Program-made: the position numbers and the translations under genes | Shown: positions 35,688 to 47,100 of the stretch, piece after piece | Position numbering within the stretch: position 1 is the first letter of the stretch | How the letters are laid out: every line of letters begins with the position of its first letter | Notes under the pieces: model-generated | The model's input: the letters and a program-made list of their open reading frames with translations, nothing else | Told to the model about the DNA's origin: nothing | The model's database searches: none | Assembly (NCBI GenBank): GCA_030426765.1 | Contig: JAUHXV010000014.1 | Coordinates: forward strand, 1-59,627 | Length of the DNA stretch: 59,627 nt | Source of the DNA: Bacteroidia bacterium | GTDB taxonomy: Bacteria > Bacteroidota > Bacteroidia > Chitinophagales > Saprospiraceae | Direction: 5' to 3'

Positions 35688-36137
35688 GTGCACAGATTTA
35701 TATTTCATTTTGCTTTTCCCATCTGCCTGATGACTTCCATCAGTTCCGGCATGTCTGCTCAAAAGTTGCTCACCTGGGATCAGTTGACAGATGTCACGTT
35801 TTCAAAAGTATACGATCAGGAGACAGGCATTGAATTACTCACGGCGACATTCGGTCCAACATTAAAAGCACTCGATGGAGAGGAAGTTGTAATCAAAGGC
35901 TACATCATTCCACTGGATCCGCTTGGAACACAATATGTCATCTCGCGCAATCCGATGGCAAGCTGTTTTTTCTGTGGCGGATCAGGACCCGAGACGGTTG
36001 CCGAACTCAAGCTGCACCCGAATTCATTCCGGCGATATAAAACAGACGAAGTACTTTCCTTTAAAGGTAAGTTGCAACTCAATGAGAAGAACTCCACTTC
36101 TCTTAATTATGTCATTCTGAATGCGGAACGTCTTTAA
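35688..36137 (+). CDS. Conserved secreted protein (DUF3299-like)
   Basis: A 149-aa protein starting at GTG 35688 with a signal peptide (MHRFIFHFAFPICLMTSISSGMSAQ); an internal ATG at codon 15 is a shorter option. The core has VVIKGYIIPLD and NPMASCFFCGGSGPET, a Cys-x2-Cys segment typical of small Bacteroidota proteins annotated as DUF3299 or membrane metal-binding. Function unknown. Its end overlaps the convergent dehydrogenase gene by 4 bp. Confidence 0.75.
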   Translation: MHRFIFHFAFPICLMTSISSGMSAQKLLTWDQLTDVTFSKVYDQETGIELLTATFGPTLKALDGEEVVIKGYIIPLDPLGTQYVISRNPMASCFFCGGSGPETVAELKLHPNSFRRYKTDEVLSFKGKLQLNEKNSTSLNYVILNAERL

Positions 36138-37084
36138 GGTGGGCTTGTCACCGCTGTGATTTTCTGCAACAAAACTTCAGCGATTTTTTGTTTGGACTCC
36201 ACCGTCCAGCCGGCGACATGCGGACTTAATAGCACATTGGACATTTGGCATAAAGCATCAAACACCTTTCTGAAATCATCGGAACCTTTTTGAGGGGGTT
36301 CGTGCGGAAGTACATCCAGACATACGCCGCCCAACTGTCCTGACTCCAGCGCACTAAGGATAGCTGTGAGGTGCACATTTTTTCCCCTGGCCGTATTTAT
36401 TAGCACAAGTCCCTTTTTGCATTTTGCGAGAAAATCCGCATCGACCATTTCTGTGGTTTCATGTGTCAGTGGGATATGCAGGGAAATGATATCCGCCTCC
36501 TGCTGAAGCGTCTCAAGTGAAACTTCTTTGACGAACGTATCTCCAAATCCCTGGAGGTATTTATCATAAGCGATCACATTAACCGCCCAGCCTCTCCATA
36601 GCCGTCCGAAGGCACTTCCGTTGTTACCATACCCGATGATACCGATGGTTTTTCCCATCACTTCATTTCCGCGATGAACCTCCCGTTCCCATTCCCCGCG
36701 TCGAACGCTATGATCTGCTGCGGTCAGTTTATGGCGAAGTGCCAGCAGCATACCCATGGCATGCTCGGCAACGGCCTGCGCATTCCCTTCCGGAGCGCTG
36801 AGCACAGCAATGTTTTTGGTTTTGGCAGCGTCCAGATCGATGATATCCAGGCCACTTCCAAGCCTGGCAATCCAACGAAGTGAATTTGCAGCGGTAATAG
36901 CTTTTTGATCAAGCGCACAACGAGTATTTACAACCACACCTTTATATAAGTGCAGAACACGCTCCATTTCGTCGCGCTTCATGGTGGGTGCATACGTTGT
37001 CGTGTAGCCGAGCGCCCGGAGCCCGGAGATCAGCACCGGATGGACAAAATCGGTAATCAGCACATCTTTCTGCATGATATTCAA
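36134..37084 (-). CDS. D-2-hydroxyacid dehydrogenase (phosphoglycerate-dehydrogenase-like)
   Basis: A 316-aa NAD-dependent enzyme. Rossmann motif GIIGYGNNG (GxGxxG at 151-156), the catalytic Arg in NTARGK, Glu in CLDVLPHEPP and His in LSPHVAGWT are present. The N-terminal substrate domain is complete and there is no C-terminal ACT domain, so it is not a full serine-regulated SerA. M4 is an alternative start. The 2-oxo/2-hydroxy acid substrate is not defined. Confidence 0.9.
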   Translation of the reverse strand: MNIMQKDVLITDFVHPVLISGLRALGYTTTYAPTMKRDEMERVLHLYKGVVVNTRCALDQKAITAANSLRWIARLGSGLDIIDLDAAKTKNIAVLSAPEGNAQAVAEHAMGMLLALRHKLTAADHSVRRGEWEREVHRGNEVMGKTIGIIGYGNNGSAFGRLWRGWAVNVIAYDKYLQGFGDTFVKEVSLETLQQEADIISLHIPLTHETTEMVDADFLAKCKKGLVLINTARGKNVHLTAILSALESGQLGGVCLDVLPHEPPQKGSDDFRKVFDALCQMSNVLLSPHVAGWTVESKQKIAEVLLQKITAVTSPP

Positions 37085-37114
37085 ACTGGATTCGTCTGTT
37101 TTTTTGGCGAATAG

Positions 37115-37122
37115 TATCTTTG
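37115..37122 (+). promoter_or_regulatory. -7 element of carB
   Basis: TATCTTTG matches TAnnTTTG exactly, 52 nt before the carB ATG, within the divergent gap to the dehydrogenase. Confidence 0.45.
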
Positions 37123-37174
37123 ACCGAATTTTTTGGAAGATTCACATCATTTTTTGACCAAAGCCCTCCTGTAA

Positions 37175-40009
37175 ATGCCCAAAGATAATAGTATACGCTC
37201 TGTTCTGATCATAGGCAGCGGACCCATCATCATCGGACAAGCGTGCGAATTTGATTATTCCGGCACCCAGGCCTCACGCTCCCTTCGCGAAGAAGGTATC
37301 GAAGTGAGTCTGATCAACAGCAATCCGGCGACCATCATGACCGATCCTCTGACGGCGGATCACATCTACCTGCTTCCCCTGACCGTGGAAAGCCTGATCC
37401 AGATCCTCGAAGAAAGACAGATCGATGCCGTACTCGCTACCATGGGAGGACAAACCGCACTCAACCTCGCCATCGAAGCCGATAAACGAGGCGTATGGAA
37501 GAAATATAACGTCCGACTCATCGGCGTGGATATCGATGCCATCGAACTGGCAGAAAACCGGGAAGCATTTCGCGACCATGTCGTCAATATCGGCATGGCG
37601 GTGGCCCCAAGTTATATTGCCAACTCATTTCTCGAAGGAATGGAAGCAGCCCAGAAAATCGGTTTTCCATTAGTCATCCGACCCAGCTATACACTCGGTG
37701 GGACCGGAGGTGGTTTTGTGATGAAGGAAAAAGACTTTGAAGAAGCTTTGCGTCGCGGACTGAATGCATCGCCCACACACGAAGTACTCGTAGAAAAAGC
37801 CGTGCTGGGATGGAAGGAATATGAACTCGAACTCCTGCGCGATAAAAACGACAACGTCGTCATCATCTGTACGGTGGAAAATCTCGACCCGATGGGCATC
37901 CATACAGGAGATAGTATTACCGTCGCACCTACCATGACAATGAGTGACCGATCCTACCAGGAAATGCGTGACTCAGGCATAAAGCTGATGCGGTCGCTTG
38001 GAAATTTTGCAGGCGGATGTAATGTCCAGTTTGCACAGGATCCGGAAACAGAAGAGTTGATCGTCATCGAAATCAATCCAAGGGTAAGCCGTTCTTCTGC
38101 GCTTGCCAGTAAAGCCACCGGATATCCTATCGCCAAAATAGCCGCTAAGCTGGCCATTGGGTATACACTCGATGAACTGAAAAACCAAATCACAAAAACC
38201 ACCAGCGCATATTTTGAACCCACACTGGATTATGTGATTGTCAAAATGCCACGCTGGAATTTCGAAAAATTCCATGGCTCCGAAACTTCACTCGGTTTGC
38301 AAATGAAATCAGTAGGCGAGGTGATGGCTATTGGAAGAACGTTCCAGGAAGCGTTGCAAAAAGCATGTCAGTCCCTGGAAAATAATCGCACCGGATTAGG
38401 TGCGGACAAGAAAGAGTGGATCAGCACCTCCGATATTATGGAGCGACTGGAAACCGCCAGTGATGACAGGATATTCCGTCTGAAAGACGCCCTTCGCTTG
38501 GGTGTTTCAGAACGAAGCGTACAAAAACTCACCCGGATCGATCCGTGGTTTATCAAGCAGATCAAAGACTTGGTTAAAACCGAAGAGAAATTGCTCCGGT
38601 ACAACCTGGCGGAGGATATTCCTGCTGATTTTTTTCTGGAAGTCAAACAAAAAGGATATTCCGATGCACAGATCGCCTGGATCCTACGCATCAAAGAAAA
38701 TGAGGTAACAAAGCAGCGCTACAAACTGGGTATACGCCGAACGTATAAAATGGTTGATACCTGCGCCGCGGAATTCGAAGCACAAACGCCATATTTCTAC
38801 AGTACGTTCGAAAAAGAAAACGAAAGTATCCCGTCCGATAAAAAGAAAATTATCGTTCTGGGATCGGGGCCTAACCGAATCGGACAGGGCATCGAATTTG
38901 ATTATTGCTGCGTGCATGGTATCATGGCCATAAAAGAAGCGGGGTACGAAGCCATAATGATCAATTGCAATCCGGAAACCGTTTCCACAGATTTTGATAT
39001 TGCTGACAAGCTTTACTTCGAGCCGGTGTACTGGGAGCACATTCGCGAGATCATAGAACTCGAAAAACCGGAAGGTATCATTGTGCAATTGGGAGGACAG
39101 ACTGCGTTGAAGCTGGCAGAAGAGTTTCACAACAACGATATTAAAATTATAGGGACTTCATTTCCGGACATGGACATGGCCGAAGACCGGGGTCGTTTTT
39201 CAGATCTATTGAAAGACCTGGATATTCCATACCCGAAATACGGGGTCGCCAATGATGTCGATGAAGCCATCCGCATCGCCAATCATGTCGGCTATCCGGT
39301 GCTCGTCCGCCCGTCTTATGTACTCGGTGGCCAACGCATGAAGATCGTCATCAACGACAATGATCTGGAACGCCAGGTGCTAAGTATTTTTAAGCACATG
39401 CCGGACAACAAAGTGCTGATCGATCAGTTTCTCGAACGAGCCAAAGAAGCGGAGATCGATGCGATCTGTGATGGAGAGGATGTACACGTCATGGGGATTA
39501 TGGAGCATGTCGAACCGGCCGGTATTCACAGTGGGGACAGCTCGGCGATGTTGCCTCCCTACAGCCTGAGCCAATCAGCCATTGATCAGATGGTCGAGCA
39601 TGCCCGCAAAATTGCGTTTGCCCTCAATATCAAAGGACTGATCAATATCCAGTTTGCCATCAGCAAACCAAAAGGCAGCACCGAGGAGAAAGTGTATGTC
39701 ATCGAAGCCAATCCACGCGCTTCCAGAACGACACCTTTTATCGCAAAAGCTTACAAAATTCCTTACCTCAATATTGCCACCAAGGTGATGCTGGGCACGC
39801 ATAAGCTGAAGGACTTTGAAATGGTCAATCAAATGAATGGGTATGCGATCAAAATGCCGGTTTTTTCTTTTGAAAAATTTCCACACGTAGACAAACGTCT
39901 CGGTCCTGAAATGAAAAGTACCGGAGAAGCCATTCAGTTTATCGATGATCTGACCGATCCTGTATTCAGAGAGCTCGAGCGTAACCGGAATATGTATCTT
40001 TTTGAATAG
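37175..40009 (+). CDS. carB: Carbamoyl-phosphate synthase large subunit (without MGS domain)
   Basis: A 944-aa protein with the two homologous ATP-grasp halves: [14 protein letters not shown] at the N-terminus and [21 protein letters not shown] at about residue 560, each followed by its synthetase core ([13 protein letters not shown] and [13 protein letters not shown]). It makes carbamoyl phosphate from bicarbonate, ammonia and 2 ATP with CarA. It ends after [14 protein letters not shown], about 130 residues before the end of E. coli CarB (1073 aa), so the C-terminal methylglyoxal-synthase-like allosteric domain is missing. The same short length is usual in Bacteroidota. carA is not in the window. 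Confidence 0.97.
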   Translation: MPKDNSIRSVLIIGSGPIIIGQACEFDYSGTQASRSLREEGIEVSLINSNPATIMTDPLTADHIYLLPLTVESLIQILEERQIDAVLATMGGQTALNLAIEADKRGVWKKYNVRLIGVDIDAIELAENREAFRDHVVNIGMAVAPSYIANSFLEGMEAAQKIGFPLVIRPSYTLGGTGGGFVMKEKDFEEALRRGLNASPTHEVLVEKAVLGWKEYELELLRDKNDNVVIICTVENLDPMGIHTGDSITVAPTMTMSDRSYQEMRDSGIKLMRSLGNFAGGCNVQFAQDPETEELIVIEINPRVSRSSALASKATGYPIAKIAAKLAIGYTLDELKNQITKTTSAYFEPTLDYVIVKMPRWNFEKFHGSETSLGLQMKSVGEVMAIGRTFQEALQKACQSLENNRTGLGADKKEWISTSDIMERLETASDDRIFRLKDALRLGVSERSVQKLTRIDPWFIKQIKDLVKTEEKLLRYNLAEDIPADFFLEVKQKGYSDAQIAWILRIKENEVTKQRYKLGIRRTYKMVDTCAAEFEAQTPYFYSTFEKENESIPSDKKKIIVLGSGPNRIGQGIEFDYCCVHGIMAIKEAGYEAIMINCNPETVSTDFDIADKLYFEPVYWEHIREIIELEKPEGIIVQLGGQTALKLAEEFHNNDIKIIGTSFPDMDMAEDRGRFSDLLKDLDIPYPKYGVANDVDEAIRIANHVGYPVLVRPSYVLGGQRMKIVINDNDLERQVLSIFKHMPDNKVLIDQFLERAKEAEIDAICDGEDVHVMGIMEHVEPAGIHSGDSSAMLPPYSLSQSAIDQMVEHARKIAFALNIKGLINIQFAISKPKGSTEEKVYVIEANPRASRTTPFIAKAYKIPYLNIATKVMLGTHKLKDFEMVNQMNGYAIKMPVFSFEKFPHVDKRLGPEMKSTGEAIQFIDDLTDPVFRELERNRNMYLFE

Positions 40010-40459
40010 TAGCCGACCATTTTTGCTTTTCCCAATGGGTTCGTGGTGATGGATGTCATGACCCGGAAATTAGCCTTTTATGCGTGATGGTTTTGTGACT
40101 TCTGATCTAAAAGATTGAAGACCAATAGCAAACACATATTTTTTTCCATTAGCTTTTTGACCCGGTGTCAGGGCATGGATGGGATTGAACGGAAAATGAA
40201 GTGATTCATCGGCTCAGAAGTGAAATTTCTGCCCCGCAAACTGCCATTCCCGGACGTTTTTATCTCGTTGATTAACGATTTGTAAACTACAAGCTATTTA
40301 ATGCTTCGGAACCTAATGAAAATAGGGGTATTGGCGATGAAAATTGTCTATTCTTAGACGAACGTCCCTTTATTGGGGATTGACTCATAATATTTTGTTA
40401 ACATTGTGAACTTAATTCTACTCAGTATCCAAAGCTTTAGTTAGTAAAAAGAAGATTTT
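40010..40459. other. Intergenic region upstream of TonB-receptor operon
   Basis: No gene, repeat array or REP palindrome is seen. The AT-rich last 100 bp (with ATATTTTGTTAAC at about 40388-40402) presumably holds the operon promoter, but no exact TAnnTTTG motif was found. Confidence 0.4.
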
Positions 40460-43400
40460 ATGATCAGACGCTTACTTCTCATCTCTTTATTCACTTCATT
40501 CGGATTGGCCGCCTGGTCTCAATCCTCACTTGAAGGAAAGGTCCAGGACAGCAACAGTGGTGAAGCATTAATTTTTGCCAATGTGGTCTTGTTTCAAAAC
40601 GGAAACCTCATCCAGGGAACACAATCGGACTTAGACGGTAATTATGTTTTTTCAAATGTCGATCCGGGCTCCTACGATGTGGAAGCCAGCTATACCGGCT
40701 ACCCTACGCAACGACAGACCGGCGTATTGATCATAGCCGGAAAAGCGATTCGCCTCGATTTTAAACTGGATGGAGGACTCATCCTCGACCAGATTGAGAT
40801 TAAGGAATATAAGATACCCTTGATCGAGCAGGATAATACCACCCAGGGCGGTATTAAAACAGCCGAACAGATTCGAAACCTTCCCGTTAAAAACGTGAAC
40901 GCCATCGCTTCGACGACTGCCGGACTTTCCACTATTGATGGTGGTGCCGTCAATATTCGCGGTTCGAGAAGTAACGCAACCAACTACTATATGGACGGTA
41001 TCCGTGTCAACGATGCCAGCCTTATCCCACAGACGGAGATTGAGCAACTTCAGGTCATTACCGGAGGGATTGAAGCACGCTACGGAGACGTCACCGGAGG
41101 TGTGATCTCACTGACATCCAAAGGCCCTTCAGCGAAATTGTCAACGTACGTGGAAGTGGAAACTTCTGAGCTCACAGATGCTTATGGATACAACCTGATC
41201 ACTGCGAATGTTAGTGGGCCTATCCTGAAAAACAAAACGACTGGAAACTCGATCATTGGATTCCGCGCATCTCTCCAGTATCGTGACATTAAAGAACCCG
41301 AGCCCAGAGCATTCGGAGCTTACACTGCGACGGAAGATGCCATTGCCCGAATAGCAGCAGAACCACTTACGACGCAAAACGGAAGTCCGATTCCATTGAT
41401 CGAACGTCTCGAGGATTCTGAAGTTAATCTTTTAAAAGCCAGACCGAATGTAAGAGATTCAAGAATTGATTTGACCGGTAAACTAGATTTTAGAATCAAT
41501 CAAGATATCGACTTTACTTTGGGAGGTAACTATTTCAACAGCGATAATAATTTTTCCCCCAGCAGAGCCTGGTCGCTCGTCAATTACCAGAACAATCCAT
41601 ACTTTGAAGAAGATGGATACTTTGTCAATGCACGATTCAGACATCGTATAGGCGCCGGAGCTGCAGAGGATCCGGATGCACCACCAGCCCTGATTCGCAA
41701 CATCTCCTATACATTGCAGTATGGGTATGAGTTTCGCCAGAATGAGCGTGGGGATGCCCGATATGAAGACCGCCTGTTTGAGTACGGGTATGTTGGTGCG
41801 TTTGATGTAATCTGGGAACCTGTTGTGGGTCTCGCTCAGGATACCACCAGCCCTTTTGCAAATCCGCTTTTTCCCGGTGCCACTCAATATGGCGAACATT
41901 ACGGGTATTCTGAAACTTTTCTGGAAAACGGATACCACCCTTCTTCTACAATCAACCCATTGCTGAACAATTATAATATAGGTCAGGAAGTCATCGACTT
42001 CAGAAACTATTACGCGTACAACGGCTTTTGGTCAGACATTGTCAATAGTGCATATTCCGGCATTTTTACCAATACCGGAGCCGTGTATAACCTCTTTTCC
42101 AAAGGGCAGCAGGAAATTCACACCTTAAACCTCAATGCTTCTTTTGACCTCTTCCCCGGCGGCTCGGATAAAGGAAGACACAACATTCAGTTTGGACTTC
42201 TGTACGAACAACGTCAGATAGGAAACTGGGCGATGAACCCTGTCGATCTCTGGAATACGATGCGATTTGCCGCGAATGATGCGCACATTGTCGGATTGGA
42301 TAGCACGGATATCATCGGATATGATTCACTGACTGTTACGATTGATGGTCAGCAGGGTACTTTCCCCGTGGCCTTATATAATACACTCGTGGAGGAGCAG
42401 CCTAACCTTCTTTTCTATAAGTCCGTCCGTCAACTCACCGGCCAGTCCGAACATGAGTATGTCAATATTGATGGCCTTAATCCGTCAGACCTCAGCCTGG
42501 ACATGTTTGCAGCAGAAGAGCTGACAAACCGAAGAGCGATTAACTATTTTGGATATGATTATTTAGGCAACAAACTTTCTGGAGATGTCACGTTTGATGA
42601 CTTTTTCACAGCAACGGATGCTGAAGGACGTCGTACGCTTCCGGTGGCTGCAAGTAAGCCTATCTATAGCGCGGCGTATGTACAGGATAAATTTACCTTC
42701 AAGGATATCATCTTCCGTTTAGGATTGCGCGTTGATCGCTACGATGCCAATACCAAAGTATTGAAGGATCCATACTCCCTGTACGCGATTATGGAGGCCG
42801 GTGACTTCTATGACCTCCCCGAAGTCGAAGATGCTCCTCCGCCAGCGGTTCAGGATGACTGGAAAGTGTATGTCGTATCAGAAGGTTCGACCGAAGTCCG
42901 CGCCTATCGCGATGGCGACCAGTGGTATACAGCAGAAGGGACGCCAACCAACAGCGGATTTGAAATTTTCGGAAGTGAAATTCCAAACCCGTATTACGTA
43001 GAAAGAAATTCAGCCAACAGAAATATTCGAAGCAGAGACTTTGACCCTTCTCAGTCATTTGAAGATTACACTCCTCAGGTCAACTGGATGCCGCGTTTGG
43101 CCTTCTCATTTCCGATTTCAGATGAGGCCAACTTCTTTGTCAACTATGATATCCTTGTTCAACGTCCACCAACGAATACTATCGCGACGGCATTGGATTA
43201 CTACTATTGGTCAGACGGACCTCCGGGAAACAATCCAAACCTGAAGCCTGAAAAGACGATCACTTTTGAGGTTGGGTTTAAGCAAAAAGTATCGAACTCA
43301 AGTGCTATCAACCTGAGTGCCTATTATAAGGAGTTCCGCGATATGATCCAGTCGCAGACGTATCAGTATGTTCCGGGAGTACCGGGTAATAGCTATGATT

Positions 43401-44146
43401 CGTATGGCAACCAGGATTTTGCGACGACGAAAGGATTCTCCCTGAGTTATGACCTGCGTCGTACCCAAAATCTTGAAATGACGATCGCGTATACCATTCA
43501 GTTTGCCGATGGAACAGGTTCAAGTGCTTCCAGTCAGCAGGATCTCGGACTTAATGCCACAGGACGCGGTAACGTACGTTACCTGTCTCCGCTATCCTTT
43601 GATGAGCGTCACCGATTCGCTATCAATCTGGATTATCGATACGGCAGTGGTGCACAGTATAATGGACCGCGTTGGTTTGGACTCGATGTATTTTCAAATG
43701 CCGGTGTGAGTCTGCAGGCCAATGCCGCTTCAGGCAGGCCTTATACCAAACAGCTTCTTGCTCAGCGCTACGGTGCGAGTGGTATCGGTGGAGCGATCAA
43801 CGGCTCTCGTTTGCCATGGAACACGACAGTGGATCTGAGGGTAAATAAATCCTTCAATGTTGGCGGTAGAGAAGGATCGCGACCGCTGTTTTTCGATGTA
43901 TATCTCCGTATTCAAAACCTATTTGATACCCAAAATATTACAGGTGTTTATACTGCTTCCGGGTCAGCGTATGATGATGGATTCCTGGCTACACCAAACG
44001 GACAGTCATCCATCCAGGTACTGTCAGATTCAGGCCGTGAAGATGACATTCCATACTATCTGCAGATGTACTCCTGGGGTGAGCTGAATCCAGGCTTCTT
44101 CACCCTGCCGAGAAGGGTATACCTCGGAGCAATTGTTCAATTTTAA
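40460..44146 (+). CDS. TonB-dependent outer-membrane receptor
   Basis: A 1228-aa protein with signal peptide (MIRRLLLISLFTSFGLAAWSQ), a carboxypeptidase-regulatory-like domain (residues 24-110: LEGKVQDSNSGEALIFANV ... SYDVEASYTGYPT), a plug (about 130-240: VNIRGSRSNATNYYMDGIRV, ITGGIEARYGDVTGGVISL) and a 22-strand barrel ending in the aromatic terminus YLGAIVQF. No SusD partner follows; instead a large secreted protein and a PorV/PorQ-like protein, an arrangement often seen in Bacteroidota. Cargo unknown. Confidence 0.95.
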   Translation: MIRRLLLISLFTSFGLAAWSQSSLEGKVQDSNSGEALIFANVVLFQNGNLIQGTQSDLDGNYVFSNVDPGSYDVEASYTGYPTQRQTGVLIIAGKAIRLDFKLDGGLILDQIEIKEYKIPLIEQDNTTQGGIKTAEQIRNLPVKNVNAIASTTAGLSTIDGGAVNIRGSRSNATNYYMDGIRVNDASLIPQTEIEQLQVITGGIEARYGDVTGGVISLTSKGPSAKLSTYVEVETSELTDAYGYNLITANVSGPILKNKTTGNSIIGFRASLQYRDIKEPEPRAFGAYTATEDAIARIAAEPLTTQNGSPIPLIERLEDSEVNLLKARPNVRDSRIDLTGKLDFRINQDIDFTLGGNYFNSDNNFSPSRAWSLVNYQNNPYFEEDGYFVNARFRHRIGAGAAEDPDAPPALIRNISYTLQYGYEFRQNERGDARYEDRLFEYGYVGAFDVIWEPVVGLAQDTTSPFANPLFPGATQYGEHYGYSETFLENGYHPSSTINPLLNNYNIGQEVIDFRNYYAYNGFWSDIVNSAYSGIFTNTGAVYNLFSKGQQEIHTLNLNASFDLFPGGSDKGRHNIQFGLLYEQRQIGNWAMNPVDLWNTMRFAANDAHIVGLDSTDIIGYDSLTVTIDGQQGTFPVALYNTLVEEQPNLLFYKSVRQLTGQSEHEYVNIDGLNPSDLSLDMFAAEELTNRRAINYFGYDYLGNKLSGDVTFDDFFTATDAEGRRTLPVAASKPIYSAAYVQDKFTFKDIIFRLGLRVDRYDANTKVLKDPYSLYAIMEAGDFYDLPEVEDAPPPAVQDDWKVYVVSEGSTEVRAYRDGDQWYTAEGTPTNSGFEIFGSEIPNPYYVERNSANRNIRSRDFDPSQSFEDYTPQVNWMPRLAFSFPISDEANFFVNYDILVQRPPTNTIATALDYYYWSDGPPGNNPNLKPEKTITFEVGFKQKVSNSSAINLSAYYKEFRDMIQSQTYQYVPGVPGNSYDSYGNQDFATTKGFSLSYDLRRTQNLEMTIAYTIQFADGTGSSASSQQDLGLNATGRGNVRYLSPLSFDERHRFAINLDYRYGSGAQYNGPRWFGLDVFSNAGVSLQANAASGRPYTKQLLAQRYGASGIGGAINGSRLPWNTTVDLRVNKSFNVGGREGSRPLFFDVYLRIQNLFDTQNITGVYTASGSAYDDGFLATPNGQSSIQVLSDSGREDDIPYYLQMYSWGELNPGFFTLPRRVYLGAIVQF

Positions 44147-44199
44147 TCGTGACTAAAAGACCTATGGTTATTTCTTTTTTATCAATAAGTACGCATACC

Positions 44200-47100
44200 A
44201 TGAAAAGACAAATAAAGCTCGTGATCGCTGCGATGATTATGTTTTCATCCGTGGCATCCTACGCCTATATAGATCCGGAACGCGAAAAGCCCGGCGCTGC
44301 ACCCGATGACAAACCGGTCAGCTACCGCTCGGACTGCGCTCCGGCCACGATGTCCTACGACCTCGCCATCAACAACGTGCGAGCTCGATTACTTAACGGA
44401 GGTGACGTATGGTGGGATCTCGATATCGGCCAGTATATCGTTCCGGCCGTAGATCCCGCTCTCGGTGTTCCGGGTGTTTCATCCTTGTTTGCCGGTGCCG
44501 TATGGCTCGGTGGATTTGATGATGCGGGCAACCTGAAAATTGCGGCCCAGACCTATCGAAATGCCACATCAAATGATTTCTGGCCAGGGCCATTATCATC
44601 TATTGGTACTACCGGGTCGGATACCTGCGAAAACTGGGATCGCTTCTTCGTCGTCAAAGGCGTTGATATTCAGAATCACATTCGCGCCGTAGAAGAATCA
44701 GAGTCTACCGGTGTGCCGCTGGATTGCGAGTCCATTCCGAGATCTTTACTGAGCTATCCCGCTCGTGGCAATCCGTACTGGAGTAACTATTATGAGTTTG
44801 ATCTTCCAAATGATAATCAGGGACTGGGTGCTTTTTTCGATGCTAACATGGATAACTTATACAATCCATGTGATGGGGACTACCCGGCGATTGAAGTGCA
44901 GGGATGTCCTACTGAATCCAACTACCCGGATGAAATCGTATTCTGGGTTTATAATGATGCGGGTAACAGCCATACCAATACCAATGGTAGACCCATTCGT
45001 ATGGAGGTTCAGGTGCAGGCCTTTGGCTATGCCACCAACGACCAGATCAACGATATGACTTTTTACCGATATAAACTCATCAACAGAGCGGTAACAGCCA
45101 TCGACAGTACCTTCTTTGGAATGTGGGTGGATCCGGACTTAGGTTGCTCCGAAGATGATTTTATCGGTTGTGATACCTCCCGAAGCCTGATGTATATCTA
45201 TAATCAGGACGAACTCGACGGTAACTCCGGATGTGACTGTACGACCGGAAGTACTACGTATTGTGACGAGGTACCGATTTTGGGTATTGACTACTTCAGA
45301 GGTCCGCTTGGACCAGATAGAAGAATTGATACGTTTGAAATCTCTGCGCTGCCATTGGATCCTTTTGAATATCCGAATATTTATGATACAGTTGAAATCA
45401 TCGGTGACACGCTGATCGTCTTTGACCTTGATCGACGTATTGAGCTAGGGATGTCTTCCTTTACTTATCACGTACGTCAGGGTGCCGGGTCATGGCCGGG
45501 TGCAATGTGGGATCCACAGACAGATATCGAATTCTACCGCTACCTGTCAGGTTCATGGCGTGACGGAACACGCTATACATTTGGAGGAAGCGGGTATAAC
45601 CTCGGCCCCGGTGCCACCCCAATCGAATATGCCTTTACCGGAGATCCGGGTAATCTGGCCGACTGGTCAATGTGCTCTGCTTCACTGGGAACGATGGACC
45701 CACGTACTGTTCAGGCGACAGGGCCTTTCCGTTTGGATCCAGGGGCGATCAACGAACTCATCATCGGAGCCGTATGGGTACCGGATCAGATCTATCCTTG
45801 CCCCGAACTCTCCGAGCTTCGTGCAGCGGATGATCTGGCGCAGGCCTTGTTTAACAATTGCTTTATCCTGCCTAGTGGTCCGGATGCGCCGGATCTCGAC
45901 TGGATCGAACTGGATCGCGAACTTATTATGGTACTGAGCAATGATCCGATCACGTCCAATAATGCCTTTGAACTCTATGAAGAGCGTGGTTTGGAAGTGC
46001 CGGAAGGAGAAATTGACAGTAACTATGTATTTGAGGGATACAGAGTATATCAATTGCTTAACGGAAACGTGACCACAGGTGAGCTTGATGATATCACCCG
46101 CGCCCGCCCTGTTTTTCAGGTGGACAAGCGAAACGGTATCACCAAGCTGTTTAACTGGCGTACTATAGAAGGACCTAATAACACAGATGTGTGGGTGCCT
46201 TTTGAGCAGGTCGTAGGTACAGATGTCGGCATCCGCCATACCTTCCTGATTCAGGAAGATCAGTTTGCTTCAGAAGATCGCCGCCTGGTTAATCACAAAA
46301 ACTACTACTATACGGCTATCGCCTACGGGTACAACGAGTATGCGCCGTTTGATCCTGAATCTTTGATCGGACAGCGAACACCTTACCTGGAAGGTAGAAG
46401 GAATATCAGAACGTATGACCCGCTGCCTCACCCGCAGACCTTCCAAATGGTGAATGCTATGTATGGCGAAGGCGGACAGGTGACGCGACTCGAAGGAGTA
46501 GGAGCCGGTGAGAATTTTCTCGAAATAGATCAGACGGAATATGATTCCATTCTGAGTGGTACAAACACACCAGGCGAACTGACGTATGCACTGGGGGCCT
46601 CACCTGTACGCGTACAGGTATTCAATCCGCTTGTTGTAGAAGACGGAACCTATATCCTGGAGATGTATGATCCTACCCCGATCACACCGGATAGTTTGTC
46701 TCCTAATACACAATGGAAATTCTATCGGGAAGATGATCCTTCAGTCGTCTATGAATCTGAGAAGCCTTTGTCCGAACTCAACGAACAACTGATCGCTGAT
46801 CTGGGAATCTCCGTTTTTGTCGGACAGTCATCCGATGCCGGTGATAATGTGGATGAAACAAATGGTACGATCGGATACAGCCTCGACTACCAGGATGCTT
46901 CCGAGGCGGCATGGCTCCAGTTTATCGGAGACGATTTTGCCGCCACACCGATCTTTAACTTTATCCAAACAGAGCTTCCGGACTATCCAAACTTCTTACT
47001 GGATCCCAATCAGGCATATTCAAAATTTGCCCCATGGGTGCCCTATGTCCTGACCGACTGGGATCCGAATGAACCACCGGAAAACCCACTTGGATGGAAT

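Noticed and set aside
37175..40009. Truncated carB pseudogene
   Set aside because: Both ATP-grasp halves are intact; missing only the MGS regulatory domain is usual for this phylum.
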